From Sediminicola sp040566555 (GTDB lineage: Bacteria; Bacteroidota; Bacteroidia; Flavobacteriales; Flavobacteriaceae), in NCBI RefSeq assembly GCF_040566555.1, contig NZ_JBEWYP010000001.1, forward strand, positions 620,001 to 684,000: a stretch of 64,000 nt of DNA, in the 5' to 3' direction. The notes beneath the pieces are model-generated. The model ran no database searches and was not told where the DNA came from. It was given only the letters and a program-made list of their open reading frames with translations. Each line of letters starts with the position of its first letter. The first letter of the stretch is position 1. The translations under genes were made by a program, and so were the position numbers. Of the stretch, positions 33,480 to 42,639 are shown piece by piece.

Positions 33480-34802
33480 ATGAGCAATCGAAGAAAATTT
33501 TTAAAAAATCTAGGGGCAGCCTCCATTGCAACCACCTTACCCATAAGTCACATTTCCACTTCCCAAACTGTAAAGAACAAAGATGTTATACATGTTGGTC
33601 TGATCGGGGTTAATGGAATGGGTTGGTGGGACCTGATCTCTTTTCTAAATAACAAAGACACTAAATGTACTGCCCTTTGCGATGTGGACGCAGGCTTATT
33701 AAAAAGTCGTGCCGAAGAACTGGAAACTATGAACGGGCACCGACCAAAAACGTTTACTAAACATGAGGAACTGCTAAAAATGAAGGATTTGGATGCCGTC
33801 ATTATTGGAACACCGGACCATTGGCATTGCATTCAAATGACCGATGCCTGTATGGCAGGAAAGGATGTCTATGTAGAAAAACCCATCGCTAACAGCATTG
33901 CGGAAGCTGAGCTCATGGTAAAAGCAACTAGAAAATATAATAGGGTGGTTCAGGTTGGGCAGTGGCAGAGGAGCGACCCGCATTGGATCACTGCTCTTGA
34001 ATATCTTAATACTGGCGCCTTGGGAAGAATCAGACAGGTAAAAGCTTGGGCGAATGTGAATTACGGTCGTGGCTTTGAAGTGGTCCCTGACACTGAACCC
34101 CCTCATGGTGTAGATTATAACCGTTGGCTAGGGCCGGCCATAGAAAGGCCATTTAACAAAAATCGATTTCATGGTTCATTCCGCTATTTCTGGGACTATG
34201 CGGGAGGTCTTATGACCGATTGGGGAGTTCATATGTTGGATATGGTTTTACTGGGAATGAATGTTACGGCTCCAAAATCGGTAGTAGCTATTGGGGGAAA
34301 ATTGGCATTTCCCAATAACGCTGCAGAAACACCGGATACCCTTACCACGGTTTATGATTTTGGCGGTTTCAGTTTAATCTGGGAGCAGTTTATGGCCATG
34401 GGAACCTCACCATATCTGGAAGAAACAGGCGAACCCGGCGTAGCCTTTATAGGAGAAAAAGGGATTCTGGCAGTAAATAGGTCAAGTTGGAAGGTAATAC
34501 CTATTCAGGAAGATGGTAAATACCTTACTGAAGTTTTTCCTCCAAGAAAAAGTACCATCAATGGGGTAGAGTTACATGCTAAAAACTTTTATGAATGTAT
34601 CAAAAGCAGAAAAGACCCCAATTGTACCATTGAGATGGGACGCAATGCAGCCCTAGTTGCCCATTTGGGAAATATAGCCTACAAAACCGGAAAAAAATTG
34701 GAATGGGACAATCATAAAGGGATCATCACAAATTCAACTGAAGCCAATGCGCTTCTAAAACCTAGCTATAGGGCTCCATGGAAGTTATGGCAAGTAGACT
34801 AG
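33480..34802 (+). CDS. Tat-exported Gfo/Idh/MocA family oxidoreductase
   Basis: 440 residues. The start MSNRRKFLKNLGAASIATT is a twin-arginine signal (RRKFLK). The Rossmann fold GLIGVNGMGWWDL follows, then VDAVIIGTPDHWH-like (here LDAVIIGTPDHWHC) and the family motif VYVEKPIANS with the catalytic-site lysine. The C-terminal half is the alpha/beta substrate domain. Exported members of this family act on sugars or glycosides in the periplasm, often bringing NAD(P) bound. Substrate unknown. It lies between REP copies R9 and R10. Confidence 0.9.
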   Translation: MSNRRKFLKNLGAASIATTLPISHISTSQTVKNKDVIHVGLIGVNGMGWWDLISFLNNKDTKCTALCDVDAGLLKSRAEELETMNGHRPKTFTKHEELLKMKDLDAVIIGTPDHWHCIQMTDACMAGKDVYVEKPIANSIAEAELMVKATRKYNRVVQVGQWQRSDPHWITALEYLNTGALGRIRQVKAWANVNYGRGFEVVPDTEPPHGVDYNRWLGPAIERPFNKNRFHGSFRYFWDYAGGLMTDWGVHMLDMVLLGMNVTAPKSVVAIGGKLAFPNNAAETPDTLTTVYDFGGFSLIWEQFMAMGTSPYLEETGEPGVAFIGEKGILAVNRSSWKVIPIQEDGKYLTEVFPPRKSTINGVELHAKNFYECIKSRKDPNCTIEMGRNAALVAHLGNIAYKTGKKLEWDNHKGIITNSTEANALLKPSYRAPWKLWQVD

Positions 34803-34857
34803 GAAGGTGTTAATTAATAAAGAATTTAGAGCTAAAAAAGCCTTTTCATAAATCCCC

Positions 34858-34883
34858 TCTAACGCGAGCGTCACGCTCGTGAA
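34858..34883 (+). repeat. REP copy R10 (forward)
   Basis: Core ACGCGAGCGTCACGCTCGTG with a GAA tail as in R3. It lies 56 bp after the oxidoreductase stop. A GTG inside it could be misread as a start of the next gene. Confidence 0.85.
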
Positions 34884-34992
34884 AGTTGAGAATTTTTATG
34901 GCAGTGCATGGAACTCTTTCAACTTATCTTTACCTTGTATACTGTTCTATAGAAGAACGGTGACAACTAAACCTTTATTTACTTCTTTAAAA

Positions 34993-35562
34993 ATGATGAA
35001 AAAAGTAATTCTATCTATGCTAATGCTTGCCTTCCAATTCAGTTTTTGTCAATCAGAATCTGGGTCGGACGAATTTTGGAAAACATTAAAATCGTATTGC
35101 GGGCAATCTTTTGAAGGGGAAATAACAGCGGGAGCTTCGGCCGACGATCCTTTTACGGGCAAAAAACTTATAATGCACGTAAAAAGCTGTGAAGAAAACC
35201 GAATCCGAATTCCCTTCTTTGTCGGAGAGGATAGATCACGTACTTGGGTTTTAACTTCACAGGACAATTTCATCACCCTCAAACACGACCATCGACATGA
35301 AGATGGAACTCCGGATAAAGTGACCCAATATGGAGGCACCTCAACCAACACGGGATTATCCACTATCCAATTCTTTCCTGCCGATCAAGAAACGTGTGAT
35401 TTGATTCCACATGCATCCACAAATGTTTGGTGGATTACAGTTGACGATAAGTCGTTTACGTATAATCTGAGACGACTTGGTACGGAAAGAGTTTTTACAG
35501 TGAGTTTTGATACCAGCAAACCTATTGAAACACCCAACGCGCCATGGGGTTGGGAAGAATAA
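34993..35562 (+). CDS. Exported protein of unknown function
   Basis: 189 residues from ATG 34993 (a second ATG follows at 34996). A signal peptide (VILSMLMLAFQFSFCQS) indicates export. The mature part has FWKTLKSYCGQSFEGEI near the start and RSRTWVLTSQDNFITLKHDHRHEDGT in the middle. I do not recognise a family. A farther GTG start lies in REP copy R10 and is rejected because it would bury the signal peptide. The aldo/keto reductase gene starts 9 nt after its stop, so the two are co-transcribed. Confidence 0.75.
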   Translation: MMKKVILSMLMLAFQFSFCQSESGSDEFWKTLKSYCGQSFEGEITAGASADDPFTGKKLIMHVKSCEENRIRIPFFVGEDRSRTWVLTSQDNFITLKHDHRHEDGTPDKVTQYGGTSTNTGLSTIQFFPADQETCDLIPHASTNVWWITVDDKSFTYNLRRLGTERVFTVSFDTSKPIETPNAPWGWEE

Positions 35563-35571
35563 CAGACAATT

Positions 35572-36414
35572 ATGGAAAAATATTTTAAATTGTACAATGA
35601 TGTCAAAATTCCATCAATAGGTTTTGGGACCTGGCAAACACCCGAGGGGGAAACTGCAATAAATTCCATAAAACTTGCAGTACAAACTGGTTATAGACAT
35701 ATTGATGCTGCCGCCATTTATGGGAATGAAAAAAGTGTTGGTGTTGGTATAAAAGAATGTGGTCTTGACCGTGAAGAGCTTTTTGTAACGAGCAAAGTAT
35801 GGAACACTGAACGTGGATATGAAACTACCTTGAAGGCTTTTGAAAAGACATTAAATGATTTGCAACTAGACTATCTTGATCTATATCTTATCCATTGGCC
35901 TGCCTCTGCCCATCAATTCAACAATTGGCGTGAGATTAATGCAGATACTTGGAAAGCCATGGAGAAACTTTACACCGAAGGAAAGATCCGGGCCCTTGGC
36001 GTTAGTAATTTTATGGAACATCATCTTGAGACTTTACTGGACAATGCAAAGATTAAACCTTCGGTCAATCAGATAGAATATCATCCAGGATGTATGCAAA
36101 ATGCTTGTGTGAACTTCTGCACCGAGAACAACATCCTGGTAGAAGGGTGGAGCCCCCTTGGAAGAGGTAAGGTATTGGAGCATAAAATGTTGAAAGAGAT
36201 GGCTTCTAAATATAATAAATCTGTGGCTCAGGTGTGTCTCCGGTGGGCATTGCAAAATAAGGTGCTCCCACTTCCAAAATCTACCACCCCTCATCGAATA
36301 AAGGAAAACTTCGTAGTTTTTGATTTTGAAATTTCAGCATCCGATATGAAAGCCATCAATCAAATGGACAATTTTGGAGGTTCTGGGTTACATCCAGATG
36401 CCATAGATTTTTAA
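35572..36414 (+). CDS. Aldo/keto reductase
   Basis: 280 residues of the 2,5-diketo-gluconate reductase-like branch. The catalytic tetrad Asp45, Tyr50, Lys75 and His108 is intact (HIDAAAIYGNE, VTSKVWN, LIHWP). PLPKSTTPHRIKEN near the end is the NADPH 2'-phosphate site. It reduces aldehydes or ketones using NADPH in the cytoplasm. It is the second gene after the exported protein at 34993-35562. Confidence 0.92.
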   Translation: MEKYFKLYNDVKIPSIGFGTWQTPEGETAINSIKLAVQTGYRHIDAAAIYGNEKSVGVGIKECGLDREELFVTSKVWNTERGYETTLKAFEKTLNDLQLDYLDLYLIHWPASAHQFNNWREINADTWKAMEKLYTEGKIRALGVSNFMEHHLETLLDNAKIKPSVNQIEYHPGCMQNACVNFCTENNILVEGWSPLGRGKVLEHKMLKEMASKYNKSVAQVCLRWALQNKVLPLPKSTTPHRIKENFVVFDFEISASDMKAINQMDNFGGSGLHPDAIDF

Positions 36415-36468
36415 CGTCTTAACCTTGCATAAAATAAATCTGGCAGCAGGCTGTCATGAGTATCTTCC

Positions 36469-36494
36469 TCTAGCGCGAGGGTTACTATCGTGAA
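36469..36494 (+). repeat. REP copy R11 (forward, decayed)
   Basis: TCTAGCGCGAGGGTTACTAT then CGTGAA. The 5' arm and flanks are kept but the 3' arm has lost pairing, so it is an old copy. It lies between the aldo/keto reductase and AlkD-like genes. Confidence 0.65.
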
Positions 36495-36571
36495 TGTTGA
36501 GTAGGTTAGTTTGCACCTTGGTTGTGGGTCTGTTTTAAAGACAAGGGTAAATAGAAATCTCAGACTGTGAA

Positions 36572-37273
36572 ATGAAAGTTTTAATTAAAGATATCAGGGA
36601 ATCACTTGAAGGGTTTGCGGACAAAAAGCGGATTGAATTTGCTAAAAGATCATATCCGACAAAAATGCATGTTATCGGAGTAACGGTCCCAAATGTGAAG
36701 GTTGTCCTTAAAGAGTTAAAAAAGAAAACCAAATCGCTTAAAACTCAAGAAAAATTAGATTTGATAAGAAGACTTATCGATGAGGATGTTTTTGAATTAC
36801 AACAACTGGCCTTTGAATATCTGCAATCAGAAAAAAATTTATATAAATCGTTGTCAGAAGAATTTATTGAAAGCATCGAGAAGAATTTGGACAATTGGAT
36901 ATCTGTAGATTATTTTGGAGCTATAGTGGTAGGAAGTGCTTGGAGAGAAAATATTATTGGCACAGAAAAAGTAAAGAATTATTTAAAATCAGATGATTAT
37001 TGGATTAGGAGACTAGCGGTAGTTGCAACTATCTCTTTAAACCAAAAAGCTAGGGGTGGACTTGGAGATAGTAAACGGACATTGGAAATATGTAAACTGG
37101 TTGTTGACGACCATCAAGAAATGATAGTAAAAGCTCTTTCATGGGCCTTGCGGGAATTGGCAAAAATCGACAAAGAACCCGTAATCCAATTTATAAAGGA
37201 GAACGAAAACCGTTTGCATAAAAAAGTATTGCGGGAAGTAAAAAACAAAATAGAAACTGGATTAAAGAATTAA
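36572..37273 (+). CDS. AlkD-like DNA alkylation repair protein
   Basis: 233 residues, all helical, resembling the HEAT-like DNA glycosylase AlkD: FAKRSYPTKMHVIGVTVPNVK at the start, DNWISVDYFG in the middle and WALRELAKIDKEPVIQFI near the end. AlkD enzymes remove bulky N3/N7-alkylated bases. The family call rests on the overall pattern; the catalytic Asp/Trp/Arg set is suggested by DNWISVDYFG and WIRRLAV. It is followed by a 360-bp gap with REP copy R12. Confidence 0.8.
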   Translation: MKVLIKDIRESLEGFADKKRIEFAKRSYPTKMHVIGVTVPNVKVVLKELKKKTKSLKTQEKLDLIRRLIDEDVFELQQLAFEYLQSEKNLYKSLSEEFIESIEKNLDNWISVDYFGAIVVGSAWRENIIGTEKVKNYLKSDDYWIRRLAVVATISLNQKARGGLGDSKRTLEICKLVVDDHQEMIVKALSWALRELAKIDKEPVIQFIKENENRLHKKVLREVKNKIETGLKN

Positions 37274-37368
37274 AAAAGCCAACTAATCTCAATAAACATT
37301 CAATATAATTGTGTAAGCAGGAATTTTTTATTGGTATAACCCTGGTTAACGTTAGCGTCACCCCCAGC

Positions 37369-37394
37369 GCTAGCGCAAGTGTCTCGCTCGTGCC
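37369..37394 (+). repeat. REP copy R12 (forward, diverged)
   Basis: GCTAGCGCAAGTGTCTCGCT then CGTGCC. Ends match the consensus and the centre has changes. It is the rightmost copy seen. Confidence 0.7.
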
Positions 37395-37460
37395 TGCCCA
37401 GAATATTATAGCTGCTCATTGAACTAGTTCCCTATATCCATCTTTTGAGCACAGGGCAAT

Positions 37461-37543
37461 TAAACCTCTTGAACCTCCTTCAAATACATATACTAATTCT
37501 AAAATAGTGGCCTGACTAAATGTGACTACATTGGAAGAGCATT
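37461..37543 (+). repeat. Direct repeat A: decayed copy of the PLP gene leader
   Basis: Aligns with 39015-39098: shared blocks AACCTCTTG, CTTCAAATACAT, GGCCTG-CTAAA-GTGAC and TGGAAGAGCAT. In this copy the start codon is TTG and is followed after three codons by TAA, so it cannot be a gene. The two copies flank the zinc metallopeptidase gene. Confidence 0.65.
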
Positions 37544-37635
37544 AATATAAGGGAGATTTATAACCCACTCATTCTTCATATCCACTAACATTTACCTAAC
37601 TGGAAGTTTTGTCGAGCAACGCAGTTACCCTATTA

Positions 37636-38535
37636 TTAAAGTGATTTAGCATTAAAAGTATCCCCTTGGGATATATCCCCGGTTTCAAAACCCTTCTTAA
37701 ACCATCTAATCCGTTGTTCTGAGGTGCCGTGGGTAAATGAATCGGGCACCACCCTTCCGGTCGATTGACGTTGTAATCGATCATCACCAATGGCATTGGC
37801 GGCATTAAGGGCCTCTTCCAAATCACCACTCTCCATTATTTGTGTCATTCTTTGCGAATGATTTGCCCAAACCCCGGCATAGAAGTCGGCCTGTAATTCC
37901 AATCGCACCGAAATCTTATTGAATTCAGTTTCGCTTAATTGCCCCCTCAAACGGTTCACCTTATCCATGGTACCCATTAGTTTTTGGACATGATGCCCTA
38001 CCTCGTGGGCTATGACATAGGCCTGGGCAAAGTCCCCGGGCGCATTCATTTTGCGTTCCATATCCTCAAAGAAACTGAGATCCAAATATAACTTTTGATC
38101 CCCAGGACAATAGAAGGGACCAGTTGCACTAGATGCAGAACCGCAGGCCGATGAGACATAACCTGTAAATAGCACTAAGGTCGGCTCTTTGTAACCATCC
38201 AAAATTTTATTCCACACATCTTCAGTACTCGCCAAAACAGTGGCACTTAATTCGGCCTGCATATTTTCCTCTTTAGTGCCTTGATAGGATTCTGTAGATA
38301 CTGCCTGCCTATCGCCACCGAGAAATAGATTTCCAAGAAAGTTTAAGGGATTGTTACCGGTAATAAAAGAAAATACCAATAACACTCCGACTATAATTAA
38401 ACCCGTTTTAGAAAAAAGTAGCTTAACCAATGGGCCCAATAACATTGGATTAAACCCACCTATACCCCTACTGGATCCTGACTGACCTCTTTTATCTTCC
38501 ACATTTGAACTTTGACGCCTACCTCTCCATTTCAT
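37636..38535 (-). CDS. YpfJ-type neutral zinc metallopeptidase
   Basis: 299 residues. A basic N-terminus (MKWRGRRQSS) leads to one membrane helix at about 42-58, then the catalytic domain with zinc motif AHEVGHHVQ (His177, Glu178, His181). CGSASSATGPFYCPGDQKLYLDLSFF is the family signature. It is anchored in the inner membrane with the active domain outside. It is flanked by the two copies of a direct repeat and marks the right border of the REP-rich region. Confidence 0.9.
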   Translation of the reverse strand: MKWRGRRQSSNVEDKRGQSGSSRGIGGFNPMLLGPLVKLLFSKTGLIIVGVLLVFSFITGNNPLNFLGNLFLGGDRQAVSTESYQGTKEENMQAELSATVLASTEDVWNKILDGYKEPTLVLFTGYVSSACGSASSATGPFYCPGDQKLYLDLSFFEDMERKMNAPGDFAQAYVIAHEVGHHVQKLMGTMDKVNRLRGQLSETEFNKISVRLELQADFYAGVWANHSQRMTQIMESGDLEEALNAANAIGDDRLQRQSTGRVVPDSFTHGTSEQRIRWFKKGFETGDISQGDTFNAKSL

Positions 38536-39085
38536 GATGAATATTTTTGCTGTTAATTTTTATAAAACTGTAAGACATTCTCTCCATTAGGCAAATTATA
38601 AAATTATGAATCGCCTGTTGTCTATTAGTGCTCAATCACTCTGTCTTAAAATGAACCTCCTACCTCTCCAAGGTGAACTGGTAATCCATTATAAAATCAA
38701 ATGTTCACTTCATTCAAAATCCAAACGTATATTTACGATTCGAAAGTATCCTAATATTTTGTTTTGGAGCATATTAAAAATACAAAATTAATAATGTGAT
38801 AGTTGCTCAAATGATAATATAACTAATCCCATAAATAAAAAGATAAGTGGTTAAGAGCTTCAGTACCTTCTTATAATATAATTATCCCTGATTAGCCTTT
38901 AAAATAAGTGCTAGGAACAAGATTTACATTCTAGCTTTCACAAAGCATTTATTAGTTGACATAATTAAATATTTACGATAAAACTGCTGGTACCAACGGT
39001 TATCACAAAGCAACAAAACCTCTTGTAACATTCTTCAAATACATCTAATAATTGTAAATTGGCGGCCTGTCTAAAAGTGACCATA
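38536..39085. other. Gene-free interval upstream of the PLP enzyme gene
   Basis: 550 bp between divergent genes. A 61-codon frame at 38606-38791 has no recognisable feature and is not called. The end of the interval holds direct repeat B. No terminator or RNA gene seen. Confidence 0.5.
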
Positions 39086-39098
39086 ATGGAAGAGCATA
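39015..39098 (+). repeat. Direct repeat B: leader and first codons of the PLP gene
   Basis: Intact partner of repeat A (37461-37543). It ends inside the coding region, just after the ATG at 39086 and the codons for EEHK. Confidence 0.65.
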
Positions 39099-40957
39099 AA
39101 ATGTTGGATTATATAAAAGAGGTATTGAATAATATGCCAAAGGGCTGGGTGGGACTTACCACCCATCGATTGGATATTTACAATGAAGAGTTAGCCAAAA
39201 CCCAGTTCTTGGATCAGTTTCAAAACTTATATAATAACAATATTGCTGATACCTCGGCACTTAGTGAATTACCCACTGCATACGATTACATTAGACTAGG
39301 CCATCCCCTATCCTGTATCTTGGAATGGGCCATTGCTAACCTAAATACCCTAAATCCGGAAGGTGTCATCAGTTTTAGCTCTAAGACGGCCCCAATTCTA
39401 GCTGTTTTAAGAAAGAATTTGCTAGAAGACAAGAACACCCAGATCCTCTATAATGGGGCCCTGCCCGATTTTTTTGATGCTGAGATCCTTAAGCGCGTTT
39501 ATGGTTATCATTTTGATTTAAAAAAGGCGGACAGCCTTTCAGAAATTTCCAAGTTCAACGGCAGCACCATTTTCATTTCTCATCAAGAGGATTTTTCAAC
39601 TGTTGATCTTACCCTGCCGAAGGCTAACGAGGTCGACTTCTTTATCACCATGTATGCCGACTTGGGGAGTGTCTTGGTCGTGAATGGACCGCAAAACGAC
39701 CATTACATCTCAGAAATTCAGCATGTAAGAAGAAGAGAGACCATTGCAATGACCCCCATCAATTGTCTTACGGCCTTAGAATCGCTCGTAAGTCAATCTT
39801 CTTTTAAACCCCAGAAAAATAATTCAGATAGTCAACAGGAGGAAACTAACCAAAAACTGGTCCTAGACTCCATCAAAGATATTACAGGGACCACCACAAC
39901 ACCCTTGGTAGCATCCAGTGGGTTATCCATGCAGTATGCGATAATGATGGGGCTCATACACGATGCCTTGGAAAACTATCCCGGAAAGGCCATTAAATTT
40001 ATTGTCCCCCCAAATTGCTATGGTGGCACAAATGATCAGGCAAGACGGGTTGCAGCTTGTATTGACAATGTAGAAGTAGTAGATCTCCCTGTGGATGGAG
40101 ACAACGATATGGTCCAAAGCCTTGATTCCATTTTAGATAAAATTTCAAACGAAGATGCTATCCCTTATATCATCGCTGAAATTCCAACTAACCCTAGGGT
40201 GGAAGTTCCCGATCTTCAAAAATTAAAATCCGTCTTAAGTGCGGGCCGTAAAACAGCCAAGGGGGAAGTAGCTATCGACCCTGTTTTTATTTTAGATCAA
40301 ACCTTCTGTCCCAATGTGCACTTTTTAGGGGAAGGCGAAATACTCTCAACCGTTAGAGCTATTTCGTATGCAAGTGGCTCCAAATTCCCAAGTGGCGGTA
40401 AATGTACTGCTGGCTATGGTGTGGCAAATAAAAAAGCGGAAGGCTTGATGGACAAGATAAACATGCATCTAAGACTTTGCGACAACGAGGCCACTGGGCA
40501 TCAAATCGGAATTTTGGCAAAACAACTGCCTTCCATGAATCAGCGGATACAGGATGCCTATATAAATACCCGAGAATTTGTCACCTACATAAAGGAAACA
40601 TTACCAGAGGCGAAAATCAATTTTGTTTCAGCAGAATTGGCACAACAAGGCTTTACTCCTTCTGTGTTTTCATTGGATCTTCCCACCAAAGGAACTACCT
40701 ATGAGGAAAGGGAAGCTTATAAGAGGGCATTGAATTTGAAATTGATCAATTTAATGATTACTGAAATTCCCCAAGAAAGCAAGTATTGTGTGAGTTATGG
40801 GCAGCTGCATGGATGTTACTGGACTATCCCCGCAACATCTACTCAGGGAACTACCAAGGAGGGCGACAAGGATTATATTGCCCGTGTAGCACTTTCTCCC
40901 GATATGGATGTGGAACGCCATAAAAAGGTCTTTTTAGATTTTGTTGAAAATATTTGA
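39086..40957 (+). CDS. Large Cys/Met-metabolism-type PLP-dependent enzyme
   Basis: 623 residues, much longer than the usual 380-400 of cystathionine gamma-synthase relatives. The C-terminal two thirds are a full fold-type I PLP enzyme: SSGLSMQYAIMMGL, IPTNPRVEVPD, Asp404 in FILDQTF and the Schiff-base Lys433 in YASGSKFPSGG. The N-terminal 250 residues (GVISFSSKTAPILAVLRKNL; ADLGSVLVVNG) look like a degenerate copy of the same fold without the lysine (inference). Substrate unknown; cystathionine or methionine chemistry is likely. Start at 39086 is favoured; an ATG at 39101 is possible. Confidence 0.82.
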   Translation: MEEHKMLDYIKEVLNNMPKGWVGLTTHRLDIYNEELAKTQFLDQFQNLYNNNIADTSALSELPTAYDYIRLGHPLSCILEWAIANLNTLNPEGVISFSSKTAPILAVLRKNLLEDKNTQILYNGALPDFFDAEILKRVYGYHFDLKKADSLSEISKFNGSTIFISHQEDFSTVDLTLPKANEVDFFITMYADLGSVLVVNGPQNDHYISEIQHVRRRETIAMTPINCLTALESLVSQSSFKPQKNNSDSQQEETNQKLVLDSIKDITGTTTTPLVASSGLSMQYAIMMGLIHDALENYPGKAIKFIVPPNCYGGTNDQARRVAACIDNVEVVDLPVDGDNDMVQSLDSILDKISNEDAIPYIIAEIPTNPRVEVPDLQKLKSVLSAGRKTAKGEVAIDPVFILDQTFCPNVHFLGEGEILSTVRAISYASGSKFPSGGKCTAGYGVANKKAEGLMDKINMHLRLCDNEATGHQIGILAKQLPSMNQRIQDAYINTREFVTYIKETLPEAKINFVSAELAQQGFTPSVFSLDLPTKGTTYEEREAYKRALNLKLINLMITEIPQESKYCVSYGQLHGCYWTIPATSTQGTTKEGDKDYIARVALSPDMDVERHKKVFLDFVENI

Positions 40958-41098
40958 CACTATTGGTTAACTTGGTAAAAGCCCCCAGCAGTGCTTCCGT
41001 TGGAAGGAGTTACATGTTTGTATGATTAAAGTGTAAAAAAGAGTCACTACATTTAAACGAAGCAGAAGGCACAAATTTAATATACCAACCCAACCCAA

Positions 41099-41518
41099 AT
41101 GAAGAGAATTCATTTTGATAATACGCAAGATTGGAGGGTTACATCCATTCTAATAGTGGCTGTAATATTCATCCTCCTTGGTTCTTTTGAGCCTTTTGAA
41201 TTTGACAACCCCAATATTAATAAGGGAACTACTTTATTTGGTTGGTTCCTTTGGTTGGTATATTTCGGCAGAATGTTATTATACAAGAATTATGTACAGT
41301 GGAACAAAAAAGGAATCAGCATAAAAATCAACTCCTTTTGGGGCAAAAATCTGACTTATAACAATATTAAGGGATCGGAAATAATAGATAACAATACATT
41401 GATAATCACTAAAAACAGCGGCAACCAAATAAAAATTGACCTACAAGGGATTGTGGAAAAAGATGCCCTGAAATTACATAACCTCATTGCGGAACATACC
41501 CTTGAAAAGAAGGTCTAA
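41099..41518 (+). CDS. Two-helix membrane protein with PH-like cytoplasmic tail
   Basis: 139 residues. Two hydrophobic segments near the N-terminus (SILIVAVIFILLGSF and LFGWFLWLVYFGRMLLY), then a beta-rich tail (WNKKGISIKINSFWGKNLTYNNIKGSEIIDNNTLIITK) like small bacterial PH-domain proteins. Function unknown. The gap before it holds no other feature. Confidence 0.62.
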   Translation: MKRIHFDNTQDWRVTSILIVAVIFILLGSFEPFEFDNPNINKGTTLFGWFLWLVYFGRMLLYKNYVQWNKKGISIKINSFWGKNLTYNNIKGSEIIDNNTLIITKNSGNQIKIDLQGIVEKDALKLHNLIAEHTLEKKV

Positions 41519-41622
41519 AAAAGCTTTCTTGTACCCGGAGCAGGAGGCTCACTCTTATGTGAATTCAAAATTTAAAATGATGTAAGTGGTAATTTGGTTA
41601 TGTTCTTTTGTCTGCACTTGAA

Positions 41623-42399
41623 TCAATCATTAAACCTTCTATATTTCGCCTTTATAAACATATAGGCGCCATAGCAGATTAGTCCCAATGCCACCAAGCC
41701 GACAAGCCAAGGGCCTTCGGAATTTTGTCGTAAGAATGAAAATGCGTCTTCTGTTCCTTTAATATCCCCTTGATAAGCGGTATCAGCTGCCTTGAAAAAG
41801 AAATAGGCAACGATGCCAACTACAATCCCCCTAGAGATCCAACCTGCATAACCCAACCATTTAATGGTTTTAATAGTTTTCCTATTCGACATCTTATTCA
41901 AATGGAATTTGGACAGAAAATTTCCATTATAGACCTTCACAAATTGAAAGATGGACTTGATGGCCATCCCTACAGCAATTGCATAAAATATATAGGGTAG
42001 ATATTCGGTAGGTAGCATTTCACTTTTAGCGCTTCCGCTGCTGTCAGATTGCTTAAATATTTCATAAAGTGAGAAAACACCCAATCCCAAATAGACCGTT
42101 CCGCTAAAGAAAAAACCTATGCGTTTGCCTATTCCTTTGTGATCGTTCCCAATATTCTCGGGATCTTTGATGCTCTGAAAGAATCTCCAATAAGAATAAC
42201 ACAATAATCCAAGGCCCAACAATCCCAAGAGCACCTTTCCGAAGGGTTGTTCCTCTAAAAATTTTATCACCCCCAGTTTACCTTCAGAAGAGCTGCCCAT
42301 CCCAATGGCGGCACCGAAAGCCAATATCCCCGTTAGAGCGTACACTGCACCTTTAGCAACGTAGCCTGTTTTGGCGATATTTTTTATTTTGTTGTCCAT
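41623..42399 (-). CDS. DUF1206 family membrane protein
   Basis: 258 residues with six membrane helices arranged as three similar two-helix repeats: each starts with an AKTGYVAKGAVYALTGI / GKRIGFFFSGTVYLGLGV / WLGYAGWISRGIVVGIV type segment. That threefold pattern defines DUF1206. It sits in the inner membrane; role unknown. It is convergent with the PH-like protein gene. Confidence 0.87.
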   Translation of the reverse strand: MDNKIKNIAKTGYVAKGAVYALTGILAFGAAIGMGSSSEGKLGVIKFLEEQPFGKVLLGLLGLGLLCYSYWRFFQSIKDPENIGNDHKGIGKRIGFFFSGTVYLGLGVFSLYEIFKQSDSSGSAKSEMLPTEYLPYIFYAIAVGMAIKSIFQFVKVYNGNFLSKFHLNKMSNRKTIKTIKWLGYAGWISRGIVVGIVAYFFFKAADTAYQGDIKGTEDAFSFLRQNSEGPWLVGLVALGLICYGAYMFIKAKYRRFND

Positions 42400-42556
42400 C
42401 TTTCAAACTTTGCCCACAAGTTAGCCTGCCTGTCCCGTTTTTATTGCCCGAATACCTCTAATTTGTGCGCTAAATGCGATTTTATAGGATTCGCTTAATA
42501 CCGAGGATGAAAACTTATACCCAGCAGAAGGTATCATGTTTCCTTCAGAAGTGGAC

Positions 42557-42591
42557 ATAAAAAATGTCGCCCACAAAAAGTGGGCGACATT
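42557..42591 (-). terminator. Rho-independent terminator after the outer-membrane protein gene
   Basis: On the minus strand ATGTCGCCCAC-TTTTTG-TGGGCGACAT is followed by a T-run. The stem is ten bp. It lies 49 bp past the stop at 42640. Confidence 0.9.
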
Positions 42592-42639
42592 AGTAAAACA
42601 TAGCTATTAGAATACTTAAATTCCGAGTGTAGGTAGTGC

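Larger units (their letters stand above)
37274..37635. other. Gene-free interval with REP R12 and a decayed 5' region copy
   Basis: No gene here. It contains the last REP copy (37369-37394) and a segment (37461-37543) similar to the leader and first codons of the PLP enzyme gene at 39086. These are listed separately. Confidence 0.6.

Noticed and set aside
34879..34992. GTG start within REP copy R10 for the exported protein
   Set aside because: Would add 38 residues before a clear signal peptide; the ATG at 34993 is better.
30952..37394. Repeated palindromes considered as a CRISPR array
   Set aside because: Spacing is irregular (tens to thousands of bases), orientation changes and genes lie between the copies. 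They fit REP elements with a RAYT.
38606..38791. 61-codon plus-strand frame
   Set aside because: No recognisable features and placed in a gene-free gap between divergent genes.
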